Assembly: GCF_048020265.1 (NCBI RefSeq)
Contig: NZ_CP171843.1
Span: 868,001-932,000 of the forward strand
Direction of reading: 5' to 3'
Origin: Limnohabitans_A sp048020265
Lineage (GTDB): Bacteria > Pseudomonadota > Gammaproteobacteria > Burkholderiales > Burkholderiaceae_C
Length of the DNA stretch: 64,000 bases
The notes beneath the pieces are model-generated. The model had not been told where the DNA came from, ran no database searches, and saw only the letters and a program-made list of their open reading frames with translations. Below, piece by piece: positions 27,870 through 36,935 of the stretch (position 1 is the stretch's first letter; the number at the start of each line of letters is the position of its first letter). Position numbers and translations under genes: made by a program.

Positions 27870-29918
27870 ATGTTTACCAAAATTTTGATTGCCAACCGCG
27901 GCGAAATCGCCTGCCGTGTCATCGCCACCGCCCAAAAAATGGGTATCCAGACCGTGGCCGTGTATTCCGAAGCTGACAAGGAGGCCCGCCATGTGATGCT
28001 GGCCGACGAAGCCGTGTTGCTCGGCCCCGCACCCTCGCGCGAGTCGTATCTGGTGGCCGACAAGATCATCGCCGCCGCCAAAGCCACAGGCGCACAAGCG
28101 ATTCACCCTGGCTACGGCTTCTTGAGCGAGAACGCCGAGTTTGCCAAGCGCTGCGAAGACGAGGGCATTGCCTTCATCGGCCCACGCTATTTCTCGATTG
28201 CCGCCATGGGCGACAAGATCGAGTCGAAAAAGCTGGCGGGTGCCGCCGGTGTGAACTGCATTCCTGGCGTGAACGATGCGATTGAAAGCGCTGAGAAAGC
28301 GGTTGAAATTGCCAAGGGCATTGGCTACCCCGTCATGATCAAGGCTTCGGCTGGCGGCGGCGGCAAAGGCCTGCGCGTGGCCTTCAACGACAAAGAGGCT
28401 TTGGAAGGCTTCACCTCCTGCCGCAACGAAGCACGCAACAGTTTTGGCGATGACCGCGTGTTCATCGAAAAATTTGTTGAGGAACCTCGCCACATCGAAA
28501 TCCAGGTGCTGGGCGACAGCCACGGCAACGTGATTTACCTGAACGAGCGCGAGTGCTCCATCCAGCGCCGCCACCAAAAAGTGATCGAAGAGGCGCCATC
28601 GCCCTTCATTTCTGAAGCCACCCGCAAAGCCATGGGCGAGCAGGCGGTGCAACTGGCCAAGGCTGTGAAATACCAGAGCGCTGGCACGGTGGAGTTTGTG
28701 GTCGGCAAAGACCAGAGCTTTTACTTCCTGGAGATGAACACCCGCCTGCAGGTGGAGCACCCGGTGACCGAAGCGATCACGGGTCTGGACCTGGTCGAGA
28801 TGATGATCCGTGTGGCCGCTGGCGAGAAGCTGCCGATCGAGCAGAAAGACGTCAAGCGCAACGGCTGGGCCATCGAGTGCCGCATCAACGCTGAAGACCC
28901 GTTCCGCAACTTCCTGCCTTCCACGGGCCGCCTGGTGCGTTTCCAGACGCCCAAACAAACCATGTTCCAGGCCAACACCGCTGACCTGCTGGGCGTGCGC
29001 GTGGACACGGGCGTGCAGGACGGCGGCGAGATCCCGATGTTTTATGACTCTATGATCGCCAAGCTGATCGTGCACGGCAAAGACCGCAACGACGCGATCG
29101 CCAAAATGCGCGAAGCCCTGAACGGCTTTGTCATTCGTGGCATCAGCTCCAACATCCCGTTCCAGGCTGCTTTGCTGGCGCACCCGCGTTTTGTCTCGGG
29201 TGAATTCAACACCGGCTTCATCGCCGAGCAGTACGGTAAGGGCTTCCGTGCTGAAGACGTGCCGCACGACGACCACGATTTCCTGGCCGCACTGGCCGCC
29301 TTTGTGCGCCGCAAGTCGCGCGAACGTGCCGCTAACCTCAGCGGTCAGTTGCCCGGCTACGACGTCAAGATCGGTCAGGACTATGCGGTGGTCGAGTTGG
29401 GGCAGGGCGGGCAGAACCGCTATGTGTCTGTGCATGTGGACGAGTTCCCGGGCAAACCCGGCGTGGCGCAGATCACGGTGGACGGCAAAACCTATGCCAT
29501 GCAGAGCAACTCGCGCCTGAACGACATCCGCATTGAAGGCACTTGCAACGGCAAACCTTTCACTGCGCAAGTCGAGCGCGGTACCTTGAAGAACCCCTTG
29601 GCCCTGCAGGTGCAGCACAACGGCACGCGCATCGAGGCCTTGGTCATGTCGCCCCGCATGGCCGAGCTGCACAAGCTCATGCCTTACAAGGCCCCGCCGG
29701 ACCTGAGCCGTTATGTGCTCTCGCCCATGCCCGGTTTGCTGGTGGACGTGGCGGTGCAGCCTGGCCAGAAGGTGCAGGCGGGCGAGCGTGTGGCCGTCAT
29801 CGAAGCCATGAAGATGGAAAACGTGCTGTTTGCTGCGCAAGATGGCGTGGTCAAGAAAGTGGTGGCCGTCAAAGGCGAATCGCTCACCGTGGACCAGATG
29901 ATTGTGGAGTTTGAATAA
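27870..29918 (+). CDS. pccA: Propionyl-CoA carboxylase, biotin-carrying alpha subunit
   Basis: Carries out ATP-dependent biotin carboxylation. The 682-residue protein opens with the biotin carboxylase domain (MFTKILIANRGEIACRVI, with the GGGGKGLR ATP loop and the EMNTRLQVEHPVTE segment). A BT linker domain follows, and the C-terminal biotinyl domain carries EAMKMEN, whose Lys is biotinylated. ATG 27870 lies 9 bp after AAGGAG; a more upstream ATG at 27849 overlaps the pccB stop and would put that AAGGAG inside the gene. The sequence is complete. Confidence 0.94.
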   Translation: MFTKILIANRGEIACRVIATAQKMGIQTVAVYSEADKEARHVMLADEAVLLGPAPSRESYLVADKIIAAAKATGAQAIHPGYGFLSENAEFAKRCEDEGIAFIGPRYFSIAAMGDKIESKKLAGAAGVNCIPGVNDAIESAEKAVEIAKGIGYPVMIKASAGGGGKGLRVAFNDKEALEGFTSCRNEARNSFGDDRVFIEKFVEEPRHIEIQVLGDSHGNVIYLNERECSIQRRHQKVIEEAPSPFISEATRKAMGEQAVQLAKAVKYQSAGTVEFVVGKDQSFYFLEMNTRLQVEHPVTEAITGLDLVEMMIRVAAGEKLPIEQKDVKRNGWAIECRINAEDPFRNFLPSTGRLVRFQTPKQTMFQANTADLLGVRVDTGVQDGGEIPMFYDSMIAKLIVHGKDRNDAIAKMREALNGFVIRGISSNIPFQAALLAHPRFVSGEFNTGFIAEQYGKGFRAEDVPHDDHDFLAALAAFVRRKSRERAANLSGQLPGYDVKIGQDYAVVELGQGGQNRYVSVHVDEFPGKPGVAQITVDGKTYAMQSNSRLNDIRIEGTCNGKPFTAQVERGTLKNPLALQVQHNGTRIEALVMSPRMAELHKLMPYKAPPDLSRYVLSPMPGLLVDVAVQPGQKVQAGERVAVIEAMKMENVLFAAQDGVVKKVVAVKGESLTVDQMIVEFE

Positions 29919-30401
29919 ATGACGCGCCCTTTCAAAGTGCTGGGCGTCCAGCAGATCGCCATCGGCGGGCCCGACAAGGCCCGCTTGAAAAAACTCTGGG
30001 TCGACATGTTCGGCCTCGAAGTGACCGGCACCTTCCAAAGCGAACGCGAGAACGTGGACGAAGACATCTGCGCCATCGGCTCTGGCCCCTTCAAGGTCGA
30101 GGTCGACCTGATGCAACCGCTGGACCCCGAGAAAAAGCCCGCCGTGCACACCACGCCGCTCAACCACATTGGCTTGTGGATCGACGATCTACCTGTGGCG
30201 GTCGAGTGGCTCACGTCACAAGGCGTGCGCTTTGCACCCGGCGGCATCCGCAAGGGCGCAGCCGGTTTTGACATCACCTTCTTGCACCCCAAGGCGAACG
30301 ACGAGTTCCCGATTGGCGGCGAGGGCGTGTTGATTGAGCTGGTGCAAGCGCCGCCTGAAGTGGTCCAGGCGTTTGCAGCGTTGGCCAGCAACGCGCACTG
30401 A
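29919..30401 (+). CDS. mce: VOC-family protein, probable methylmalonyl-CoA epimerase
   Basis: A 160-residue vicinal-oxygen-chelate protein whose ATG directly abuts the pccA TAA. Features that match methylmalonyl-CoA epimerases are the first metal-ligand block (VQQIAIGGPDK, with Gln where many members have His), LNHIGLWIDDLP, FLHPKAN and GEGVLIELVQAP. The enzyme would convert the (S)-isomer made by the carboxylase to the (R)-isomer used by ScpA, completing the pathway. Sequence alone supports only the VOC fold; the epimerase call rests on motif resemblance and position. Confidence 0.72.
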   Translation: MTRPFKVLGVQQIAIGGPDKARLKKLWVDMFGLEVTGTFQSERENVDEDICAIGSGPFKVEVDLMQPLDPEKKPAVHTTPLNHIGLWIDDLPVAVEWLTSQGVRFAPGGIRKGAAGFDITFLHPKANDEFPIGGEGVLIELVQAPPEVVQAFAALASNAH

Positions 30402-30480
30402 CTTGCTCCGGACCTGAGGCCCTGATCTGCTGGGGTTACAGGTCGTTGGCTTTGTCCCCAAGATGTTTTTGAAAAGCCCG

Positions 30481-31170
30481 TCAGACCCCGGTCTGCCGAG
30501 CTTTTGCTTTGGCCAGTGCCGCCTCGATGATGGCGCGTTTGCGGTCCACTTCAGGGGCATTTTCTGTGCCTTTGGTGTGGGCTGCCAAATCGGCCAGCTT
30601 GTGCTCGGCTTTGGCTTGTAATTGCCTTTGGTGCTCGGCTTCTTCGCGCACCAGGCGTTGCTGGCGTGAGGTGTAGCGTTCGCGTGCGGTGTGGGCTTGT
30701 TCCGCAGACCAAGCAGCCCAGCCGGTTTGCGTGCCAGTCACGTTCTCTAGCGCGATGCAGTCCACCGGGCACACCGGAATGCACAACTCGCAGCCCGTGC
30801 ACCAGGGCTCGATCACGGTGTGCATCAGTTTGTTGGCGCCCAAAATCGCGTCGGTCGGGCAGGCCTTGATGCACAGCGTGCAGCCGATGCACCAGGCTTC
30901 ATCAATGATGGCCACATGGCGGGGGCCTTCGATGCCATGTTCGGGGTTGAGGGATTCCACTGGCTGACCCGTCAGCGCAGCCAAGCGCTCAATACCGGCT
31001 TGTCCACCCGGCGGGCATTGGTTGATGGGCGCTTGCCCATTGGCCATGGCTTGGGCATAGCTGGCGCAGTCGGGATAGCCGCACCGCGTGCACTGCGTCT
31101 GGGGCAGGGCGTCGTTCAGCAATAGAAAAAGCGCCTGGGTCTCAGGCGCTGTTTGTAGCAAAGCGGGCAT
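30481..31170 (-). CDS. rsxB: RnfB/RsxB-like iron-sulfur protein
   Basis: A 229-residue soluble-looking protein. The N-terminal 4Fe-4S domain (TQCTRCGYPDCASYAQAM) is the Rnf/Rsx B-type Cys cluster. Two 4Fe-4S ferredoxin repeats follow, CIGCTLCIKACP and CTGCELCIPVCP. A Lys/Glu/Ala-rich coiled tail (about residues 150-229) completes it. The N-terminal membrane helix of canonical RnfB is missing and no other rnf genes are nearby, so this is the stand-alone betaproteobacterial form. It begins 5 bp after phaZ on the same strand. The role in electron transfer is inferred from the clusters. Confidence 0.85.
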   Translation of the reverse strand: MPALLQTAPETQALFLLLNDALPQTQCTRCGYPDCASYAQAMANGQAPINQCPPGGQAGIERLAALTGQPVESLNPEHGIEGPRHVAIIDEAWCIGCTLCIKACPTDAILGANKLMHTVIEPWCTGCELCIPVCPVDCIALENVTGTQTGWAAWSAEQAHTARERYTSRQQRLVREEAEHQRQLQAKAEHKLADLAAHTKGTENAPEVDRKRAIIEAALAKAKARQTGV

Positions 31171-31175
31171 GGGCC

Positions 31176-32642
31176 TCAGGCTTTTTTCTTGGGCTCAACC
31201 CAAGCGGTTTTGACCGAGGTCTTGGGTGGGGTGACGGCCGCGGCTTTGCTGGTGACTTTGGCCGCAGGCTTGATGGCGGTCTTGACCACCGCTTGGGTGG
31301 GTTTGGTTTCCACAGCCTTCTTGTCAGCTGGGCTGGCCGACTTGGGTGGGGCCGCTACTGCGCCCTTGGCTACCACCTTGGGCGCGTGATTCAGGATGAA
31401 TTTGACCAGTTGCGGGTACACGATGTCGCGCCAGCGGCGGCCACTGAAGATGCCGTAATGACCAGCGCCGGGCACTTCCAGATGCTGGCGTTCACTGGTG
31501 GGCACGCCGCTGCACAGGTCTTGTGCGGCGCGTGTTTGGCCTGAGCCGGAGATGTCGTCCAGCTCGCCTTCCACGGTCATCAGCGCGGTGGTCTTGATGT
31601 CTTGCGGGCGCACGCGCTCGATCTTGCCGTCCACACCTTTGACGTCCCAAGTGCCGTTGACCAGTTTGAATTCCTGGAAGACGGTTTGGATGGTCTCCAG
31701 GTAGTAATCGGCGTCCATGTCAAGGACGGCGTTGTACTCGTCATAGAACTTGCGGTGGGCTTCGGCGCTGGCGTCGTCACCCTTGATCAGGTCTTTGAAG
31801 TAGTCGTAATGGCTGGTGGCGTGACGGTCAGGGTTCATGGCCACAAAGCCGGTGTACTGCAAGAAGCCGGGGTACACGCGGCGACCCGCGCCGGGGAAGG
31901 ACGGTGGCACGCGGTAGATCACGTTGTTCTCGAACCACTCGAAGCTCTTGTTGGTGGCCAGGTTGTTCACCGATGTGGGCGACTTGCGTGCATCGATGGG
32001 GCCGCCCATCATTGTCATGGACAGCGGCGTCTTTTCGCCGCGGCTGGCCATCAGGGACACGGCGGCGAGCACTGGCACCGTGGGCTGGCAAACGCTCACC
32101 ACATGGCAGTGGCCATAGATGGACTGCAGGTGGCGGATGAATTCCTGCACGTAGTTGATGTAATCGTCCAGGTGGAACTCGCCATCGGACAGAGGCACCA
32201 GGCGGGCGTTTTTCCAGTCGGTGATGTAGACTTTGTGGTCTTGCAGCATGGTCTTGACGGTGTCACGCAGCAAAGTGGCGTAGTGGCCCGACAACGGCGC
32301 AACGATCAAGACCGCAGGTTGGGCCTTGAGCAACGTCAAGGTGGCGGGGTCGTCCGAGAAGCGTTTGAAACGGCGCAGCTCGCAAAAAGGCTTGTCGATT
32401 TCAACGCGCTCATGGATGGCGACATCGGTCTTGTTGACCTTCACGGTCTTGATGCCGAACTCTGGTTTTTCGTAGTCCTTGCCCAGACGGTGCATTAGGG
32501 CGTAACCGGCTGAAACGCGCTGAGCCAGAGGGGTTTGCGCCATGGGATTCAAGGGGTTGCTGTACAGCTTGGCTGCAGCTTGGGCCAGATCGGAGAAAGG
32601 CTCCATGATCGAGCGTTGGGTTTCAAAAATCTGATAAAGCAT
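31176..32642 (-). CDS. phaZ: Intracellular polyhydroxybutyrate depolymerase with basic C-terminal tail
   Basis: Degrades native PHB granules. The 488-residue protein has the PhaZ core: WKNARLVPLSDGEFHLDDYI, the nucleophile Cys185 in SVCQPTVPVLAA (these enzymes use Cys instead of Ser) and a C-terminal His in VPGAGHYGIFSGRRW. Characterised intracellular depolymerases are about 420 residues. The remaining 64 or so residues here are Lys/Ala/Pro-rich (14 Lys against 3 acidic) and probably disordered. The start is ATG 32642; upstream TTG/ATT codons to 32681 are excluded. rsxB follows 5 bp downstream. Confidence 0.93.
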   Translation of the reverse strand: MLYQIFETQRSIMEPFSDLAQAAAKLYSNPLNPMAQTPLAQRVSAGYALMHRLGKDYEKPEFGIKTVKVNKTDVAIHERVEIDKPFCELRRFKRFSDDPATLTLLKAQPAVLIVAPLSGHYATLLRDTVKTMLQDHKVYITDWKNARLVPLSDGEFHLDDYINYVQEFIRHLQSIYGHCHVVSVCQPTVPVLAAVSLMASRGEKTPLSMTMMGGPIDARKSPTSVNNLATNKSFEWFENNVIYRVPPSFPGAGRRVYPGFLQYTGFVAMNPDRHATSHYDYFKDLIKGDDASAEAHRKFYDEYNAVLDMDADYYLETIQTVFQEFKLVNGTWDVKGVDGKIERVRPQDIKTTALMTVEGELDDISGSGQTRAAQDLCSGVPTSERQHLEVPGAGHYGIFSGRRWRDIVYPQLVKFILNHAPKVVAKGAVAAPPKSASPADKKAVETKPTQAVVKTAIKPAAKVTSKAAAVTPPKTSVKTAWVEPKKKA

Positions 32643-32747
32643 GTGGCAGTTTCCCTCGCGACAAATGGTGCGCTGCAGCAATACTACAGGAGACCATCCG
32701 GTATTTTTTGAGTTTGATCCCTAATCGGCAGTCACTTTCCGGACCGC

Positions 32748-32777
32748 CCAAAAAGAAACCGCCCCGTCGGGGGCGGT
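32748..32777 (-). terminator. Rho-independent terminator after the aminotransferase gene
   Basis: AACCGCCCC (32757-32765) and its complement ending near 32777 form a GC-rich stem around a 3-base loop. Read on the minus strand, the stem is followed by a T-rich tail, so it serves the leftward aminotransferase gene. Confidence 0.85.
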
Positions 32778-32811
32778 TGCAAGCCAGGTGTCAGACTTGA
32801 TAGGGATGAAG

Positions 32812-34008
32812 TCAGACGACTTTGGCAATCGCAGCGCACACGTAGTCGATGTTTTTGCTGTTCAGCGCGGCCACGCACATGCGGCCGGTGTCAGTGCCGT
32901 AAACGCCAAACTCGGTCCGCAGGCGCACCATCTGGTCCTTGGTTAGGCCCGAGTAGCTGAACATGCCGATCTGCTGGGTGATGAAGCCCATGTCTTGTTG
33001 GACGCCAGCCGCTTTCAGTCCATCGACCAGCTTCTGGCGCATGGCCTTGATGCGCACGCGCATTTCGGCCAATTCTTGCTCCCACTGGGCACGCAACTCG
33101 GGGTTGTTCAACACAGCCGCCACCACGGCACCGCCGTGGATGGGCGGGTTGGAGTAATTGGTGCGGATCGCGATTTTCAATTGCGACAACACGCGGGAAG
33201 CTTCTTCCTTGTCAGACGCCACCACCGACAGGGCACCCACGCGCTCACCGTACAGGCTGAAGCTCTTGGAGAACGAGGTGGACACGAAGATGTTGAGGCC
33301 TGCGGCTACGAACTTGCCAATGACAGCGCCGTCCTCTTGAATACCGTGGCCAAAGCCTTGGTAAGCCATGTCGAGGAACGCCGTGAGGCCCTTGGCCTTG
33401 ACGACCGCAATGACCTGGTCCCACTGGGCGTCGGTGATGTCGTAGCCGGTGGGGTTGTGGCAGCAGGCGTGCAGCACCACGATGGTGCCGGCAGCGGCAG
33501 CGTTCAGGCTGGCCAGCATGCCGTCGAAGTTCACGCCGCGCTTGGTCGCGTCGTAATAGGCGTAACTCTCGACTTCAAAACCAGCGTTCACGAAGATGGC
33601 GCGGTGGTTTTCCCAGCTGGGGTCGGAGATCATCACTTTGGCATTGGGGCTGACTTTCTTCAAAAAGTCGGCACCGATTTTCAGGCCGCCTGTGCCGCCA
33701 ATGGCTTGCACGGTGGAGACGCGACCGGACTTGACCACATCCGAATCCGCGCCAAACACCAAAGCCTTGACCGCGTTGTCATAGGCCACGATGCCGTCGA
33801 TGGGCAGGTAGCCACGCGCTGTGGGGGTGGCCATCATGGTTTTTTCGGCTGCTTGTACGCATTGCAGCAGGGGCAGTTTGCCGTTGTCGTCGAAGTACAC
33901 ACCCACGCCCAGGTTCACCTTGTTGGGGTTGGTGTCGGCGTTGAATTGTTCGTTCAGACCCAGGATCGGGTCGCGGGGGGCCATTTCGACGGCGGAAAAC
34001 AGAGACAT
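32812..34008 (-). CDS. tyrB: Aromatic/aspartate aminotransferase (class I)
   Basis: A PLP enzyme of fold type I that transaminates aspartate and/or aromatic amino acids with 2-oxoglutarate. The 398-residue length and the sequence blocks (VNLGVGVYFDDNGKLPLL, HACCHNPTGYDIT, SFSKSFSLYGERVGAL with the PLP lysine) match the AspC/TyrB subfamily Ia. Which of the two activities dominates cannot be decided from sequence, so aspC is an alternative symbol. It is divergent from uvrB across a 119-bp gap. Confidence 0.9.
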   Translation of the reverse strand: MSLFSAVEMAPRDPILGLNEQFNADTNPNKVNLGVGVYFDDNGKLPLLQCVQAAEKTMMATPTARGYLPIDGIVAYDNAVKALVFGADSDVVKSGRVSTVQAIGGTGGLKIGADFLKKVSPNAKVMISDPSWENHRAIFVNAGFEVESYAYYDATKRGVNFDGMLASLNAAAAGTIVVLHACCHNPTGYDITDAQWDQVIAVVKAKGLTAFLDMAYQGFGHGIQEDGAVIGKFVAAGLNIFVSTSFSKSFSLYGERVGALSVVASDKEEASRVLSQLKIAIRTNYSNPPIHGGAVVAAVLNNPELRAQWEQELAEMRVRIKAMRQKLVDGLKAAGVQQDMGFITQQIGMFSYSGLTKDQMVRLRTEFGVYGTDTGRMCVAALNSKNIDYVCAAIAKVV

Positions 34009-34127
34009 GGAAAGTCCTTGGATTGTGTTCAGTGGTGGCAGGAAACCCGTTCCTCGGTTAGGCTTTCGGGTTGTTCCTGATTTTAACGGCCCCCGCCGCC
34101 TGGTTTGGCCAGGCCGCGCTTACAAAG

Positions 34128-36254
34128 ATGTCCACCGTGCCCGAAGTTCCTGTTGTTGAAGTTGTGTCTGATGCGGACAAGTACGCAGCGGGGAAGTTCG
34201 TCAGTTACCCCGGCTCCCCGTTTGAGCTGTACCAGCCCTATCCGCCCGCAGGCGACCAGCCGGTCGCCATCGAGGAGTTGGTGGAAGGGGTGCACGACGG
34301 CGAGGTGTTCCAGACCCTGCTGGGCGTGACCGGTTCGGGCAAGACCTTCACCATGGCCAACGTGATCGCCCAGCTGGGGCGGCCCGCCATCGTGTTTGCG
34401 CCCAACAAGACACTGGCTGCGCAGCTGTACAGCGAGTTCCGCGAGTTTTTCCCCAAGAATGCGGTCGAGTATTTCGTCAGTTACTACGACTATTACCAGC
34501 CCGAGGCCTATGTGCCGCAGCGCGATTTGTTCATCGAAAAAGACTCGGCCATCAACGAGCACATCGAGCAGATGCGGCTGTCGTGCACCAAGAGCATCAT
34601 GGAGCGGCGCGATGTGGTGATCGTGGCCACCGTGTCGGCCATCTACGGCATTGGCGAGCCCGAGAGTTACCACCGCATGATCATGACGCTGCGCACGGGC
34701 GACAAGCTGGGTCAGCGCGAAGTGATCGCGCAGCTGATCCGCATGCAGTATCAGCGCAACGACATGGAGTTCAGCCGGGGCAAGTTCCGGGTGCGCGGCG
34801 ACACGATCGACGTCTTCCCGGCCGAGCATTCGGAGTTGGCGATTCGCATCGAGCTGTTTGACGACGAGATCGACAGCCTGCAGCTGTTTGACCCCCTCAC
34901 CGGACGTATCCGCCAGAAGATTCCGCGCTTCACGGTCTACCCGTCCAGCCACTACGTGACGCCACGCGACAAGGTGCTGGCGGCGGTCGAGACCATCAAG
35001 CTGGAGCTGGCCCAGCGCCTCAAAGAGTTAGTGGGCATGGGCAAGCTGGTCGAAGCGCAGCGGCTGGAGCAGCGCACCCGGTTTGATCTGGAAATGCTGT
35101 CCGAAGTCGGGCATTGCAAGGGCATTGAAAACTACACCCGCCATTTGTCGGGTGCAGCGCCTGGCGACCCGCCCAGCACGCTGACCGATTACATGCCGCC
35201 CGACGCCATCATGTTCCTGGACGAGAGCCACCAGATGATTGGCCAGCTGAACGCCATGTACAACGGCGACAAGGCGCGCAAGACCACGTTGGTGGAATAT
35301 GGTTTTCGGCTGCCCAGCGCGCTGGACAACCGCCCGCTCAAGTTCGAAGAGTTTGAAAAGCGCATGCGCCAGTGCATTTTTGTGTCGGCCACCCCCGCCG
35401 ACTATGAAAAAACGCATGCGGGCAAAGTGGTTGAGCAGGTGGTGCGTCCCACTGGTTTGGTGGACCCTGTGGTGGAGGTGCGCCCTGCCACGCACCAGGT
35501 CGACGATGTGCTGCAGGAAATCCGCATCCGGGTGGACAAGAACGAGCGCGTTCTGATCACGACGCTCACCAAGCGCATGGCCGAGCAACTGACCGATTAC
35601 CTGAGCGACAACGGCGTGAAAGTGCGCTACCTGCACAGCGATGTGGACACCGTGGAGCGGGTTGAAATTTTGCGTGATCTGCGCTTGGGTGCTTTCGACG
35701 TGCTGGTGGGCATCAACCTGCTGCGCGAGGGCCTGGACATTCCCGAGGTGTCGCTGGTGGCCATTCTGGACGCGGACAAGGAAGGCTTTTTGCGGGCCGA
35801 GCGCAGCCTGATCCAGACCATTGGCCGCGCCGCCCGCAACCTGAACGGCCGGGCGATTTTGTACGCCGACCGCATCACCGAGTCCATGAAAAAAGCCATG
35901 GGTGAAACCGAGCGGCGGCGCATCAAGCAATTGGCGCACAACGAGGCCATGGGCATCACGCCCCAGAGCATCGTCAAAAAAGTCAAGGATCTGATCGACG
36001 GCGTGTACAGCGAAAAATCGGGCAAGGAAGCCGAGCGACTGGAGCAGGCCGCGCTGCAGCGGGCCAAGGTCGAGGACATGAGCGAAAAGGACATCGCCAA
36101 AGCCATCAAGCAGCTCGAAAAACAAATGATGGAGCACGCCCGCAACCTCGAGTTCGAAAAGGCCGCCCAGGTGCGAGACCAGTTGACCATCCTTAAAGAG
36201 CAGGCCTTTGGTGCCACAGGCGGCGACAACGTCGTGCCTTTGATTCGGGCTTAA
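34128..36254 (+). CDS. uvrB: Excinuclease ABC subunit B
   Basis: DNA damage-verification subunit of nucleotide excision repair. The 708-residue protein has the Walker A GVTGSGKTFTMAN, the beta-hairpin region YYDYYQPEAYVP that pries DNA open, helicase motifs including LDESHQM and TIGRAARN, and a C-terminal UVR motif (EKQMMEHARNLEFEKAAQVRD) that contacts UvrC/UvrA. ATG 34128 (MSTVPEVPVVE) is chosen over earlier in-frame codons that read into the promoter region; its ribosome site is weak. Confidence 0.95.
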   Translation: MSTVPEVPVVEVVSDADKYAAGKFVSYPGSPFELYQPYPPAGDQPVAIEELVEGVHDGEVFQTLLGVTGSGKTFTMANVIAQLGRPAIVFAPNKTLAAQLYSEFREFFPKNAVEYFVSYYDYYQPEAYVPQRDLFIEKDSAINEHIEQMRLSCTKSIMERRDVVIVATVSAIYGIGEPESYHRMIMTLRTGDKLGQREVIAQLIRMQYQRNDMEFSRGKFRVRGDTIDVFPAEHSELAIRIELFDDEIDSLQLFDPLTGRIRQKIPRFTVYPSSHYVTPRDKVLAAVETIKLELAQRLKELVGMGKLVEAQRLEQRTRFDLEMLSEVGHCKGIENYTRHLSGAAPGDPPSTLTDYMPPDAIMFLDESHQMIGQLNAMYNGDKARKTTLVEYGFRLPSALDNRPLKFEEFEKRMRQCIFVSATPADYEKTHAGKVVEQVVRPTGLVDPVVEVRPATHQVDDVLQEIRIRVDKNERVLITTLTKRMAEQLTDYLSDNGVKVRYLHSDVDTVERVEILRDLRLGAFDVLVGINLLREGLDIPEVSLVAILDADKEGFLRAERSLIQTIGRAARNLNGRAILYADRITESMKKAMGETERRRIKQLAHNEAMGITPQSIVKKVKDLIDGVYSEKSGKEAERLEQAALQRAKVEDMSEKDIAKAIKQLEKQMMEHARNLEFEKAAQVRDQLTILKEQAFGATGGDNVVPLIRA

Positions 36255-36304
36255 GAAGCCAGTGAATGACCCTATAACCCGAGTGATTTGATCGGGATTG
36301 CGTT

Positions 36305-36329
36305 ATACTTGACTCGTTTAGTCGGGATC
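36305..36329 (+). promoter_or_regulatory. IscR type 1 binding site upstream of iscR
   Basis: Beginning ATACTTGACT and ending AGTCGGGATC around a CGTTT centre, the 25-bp stretch agrees with the published type 1 IscR consensus at 20 of 25 positions by my count, including both GACT/AGTC cores. It overlaps a TATACT -10-like hexamer at 36304-36309, so binding of [2Fe-2S]-IscR would block transcription of the operon (autorepression). Confidence 0.75.
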
Positions 36330-36379
36330 CTGCTCAGGCAGGCCAAAGACCAAGCCCCCAACCACTTCAGGAGTCTGCT

Positions 36380-36916
36380 ATGCGTCTTACCACCAAAGGC
36401 CGTTTTGCCGTCACCGCCATGATCGATCTGGCCCTGCGCCAAGATGCCGGCCCCGTGACTTTGGCTGCCATCAGCCAGCGCCAACAGATTTCCCTGTCCT
36501 ATCTGGAGCAGCTCTTTGGCAAGCTGCGCCGCCACAACCTGGTTGAGTCTACTCGGGGCCCCGGAGGCGGTTACACCCTGGGCCGCAAATCCACCGACAT
36601 CACCGTGGCCGACATCATTTTGTCGGTGGACGAGCCCATCGACGCCACCCATTGCGGCGGCAAGGAAAACTGCAACGGTGGCGACGGTCGCTGCATGACG
36701 CACGACCTGTGGGCTTCGCTCAATTCCAAAATGGTCGAGTTTCTGGACTCGGTGTCTCTGCAAAAGCTGGTGGACGACCAGCTGGCCAAGGGTCTGGTGG
36801 TCGAAAACAAACCCACCCTCAAGCGCGCCATTGCCCCCATGCCCGTTTCCAAGCCCATTCGCCTGACAGCCCCCAATTCTGTGTTCGACCTGGGCAACGT
36901 GTTTGCCAAATCCTGA
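36380..36916 (+). CDS. iscR: Fe-S cluster assembly transcription factor IscR
   Basis: A 178-residue Rrf2-family regulator. The winged helix-turn-helix starts MRLTTKGRFAVTAMIDLAL. Cluster ligands are Cys92, Cys98 and Cys105 in the stretch HCGGKENCNGGDGRC, with a nearby His108 in MTH; the spacing has one extra residue relative to E. coli. A 24-codon C-terminal extension with Pro residues follows the core. It heads the isc operon, 20 bp before iscS, and a type 1 IscR site lies 51 bp upstream of its start. Confidence 0.94.
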   Translation: MRLTTKGRFAVTAMIDLALRQDAGPVTLAAISQRQQISLSYLEQLFGKLRRHNLVESTRGPGGGYTLGRKSTDITVADIILSVDEPIDATHCGGKENCNGGDGRCMTHDLWASLNSKMVEFLDSVSLQKLVDDQLAKGLVVENKPTLKRAIAPMPVSKPIRLTAPNSVFDLGNVFAKS

Positions 36917-36935
36917 TTGAAAAGAAGACCCTGCT

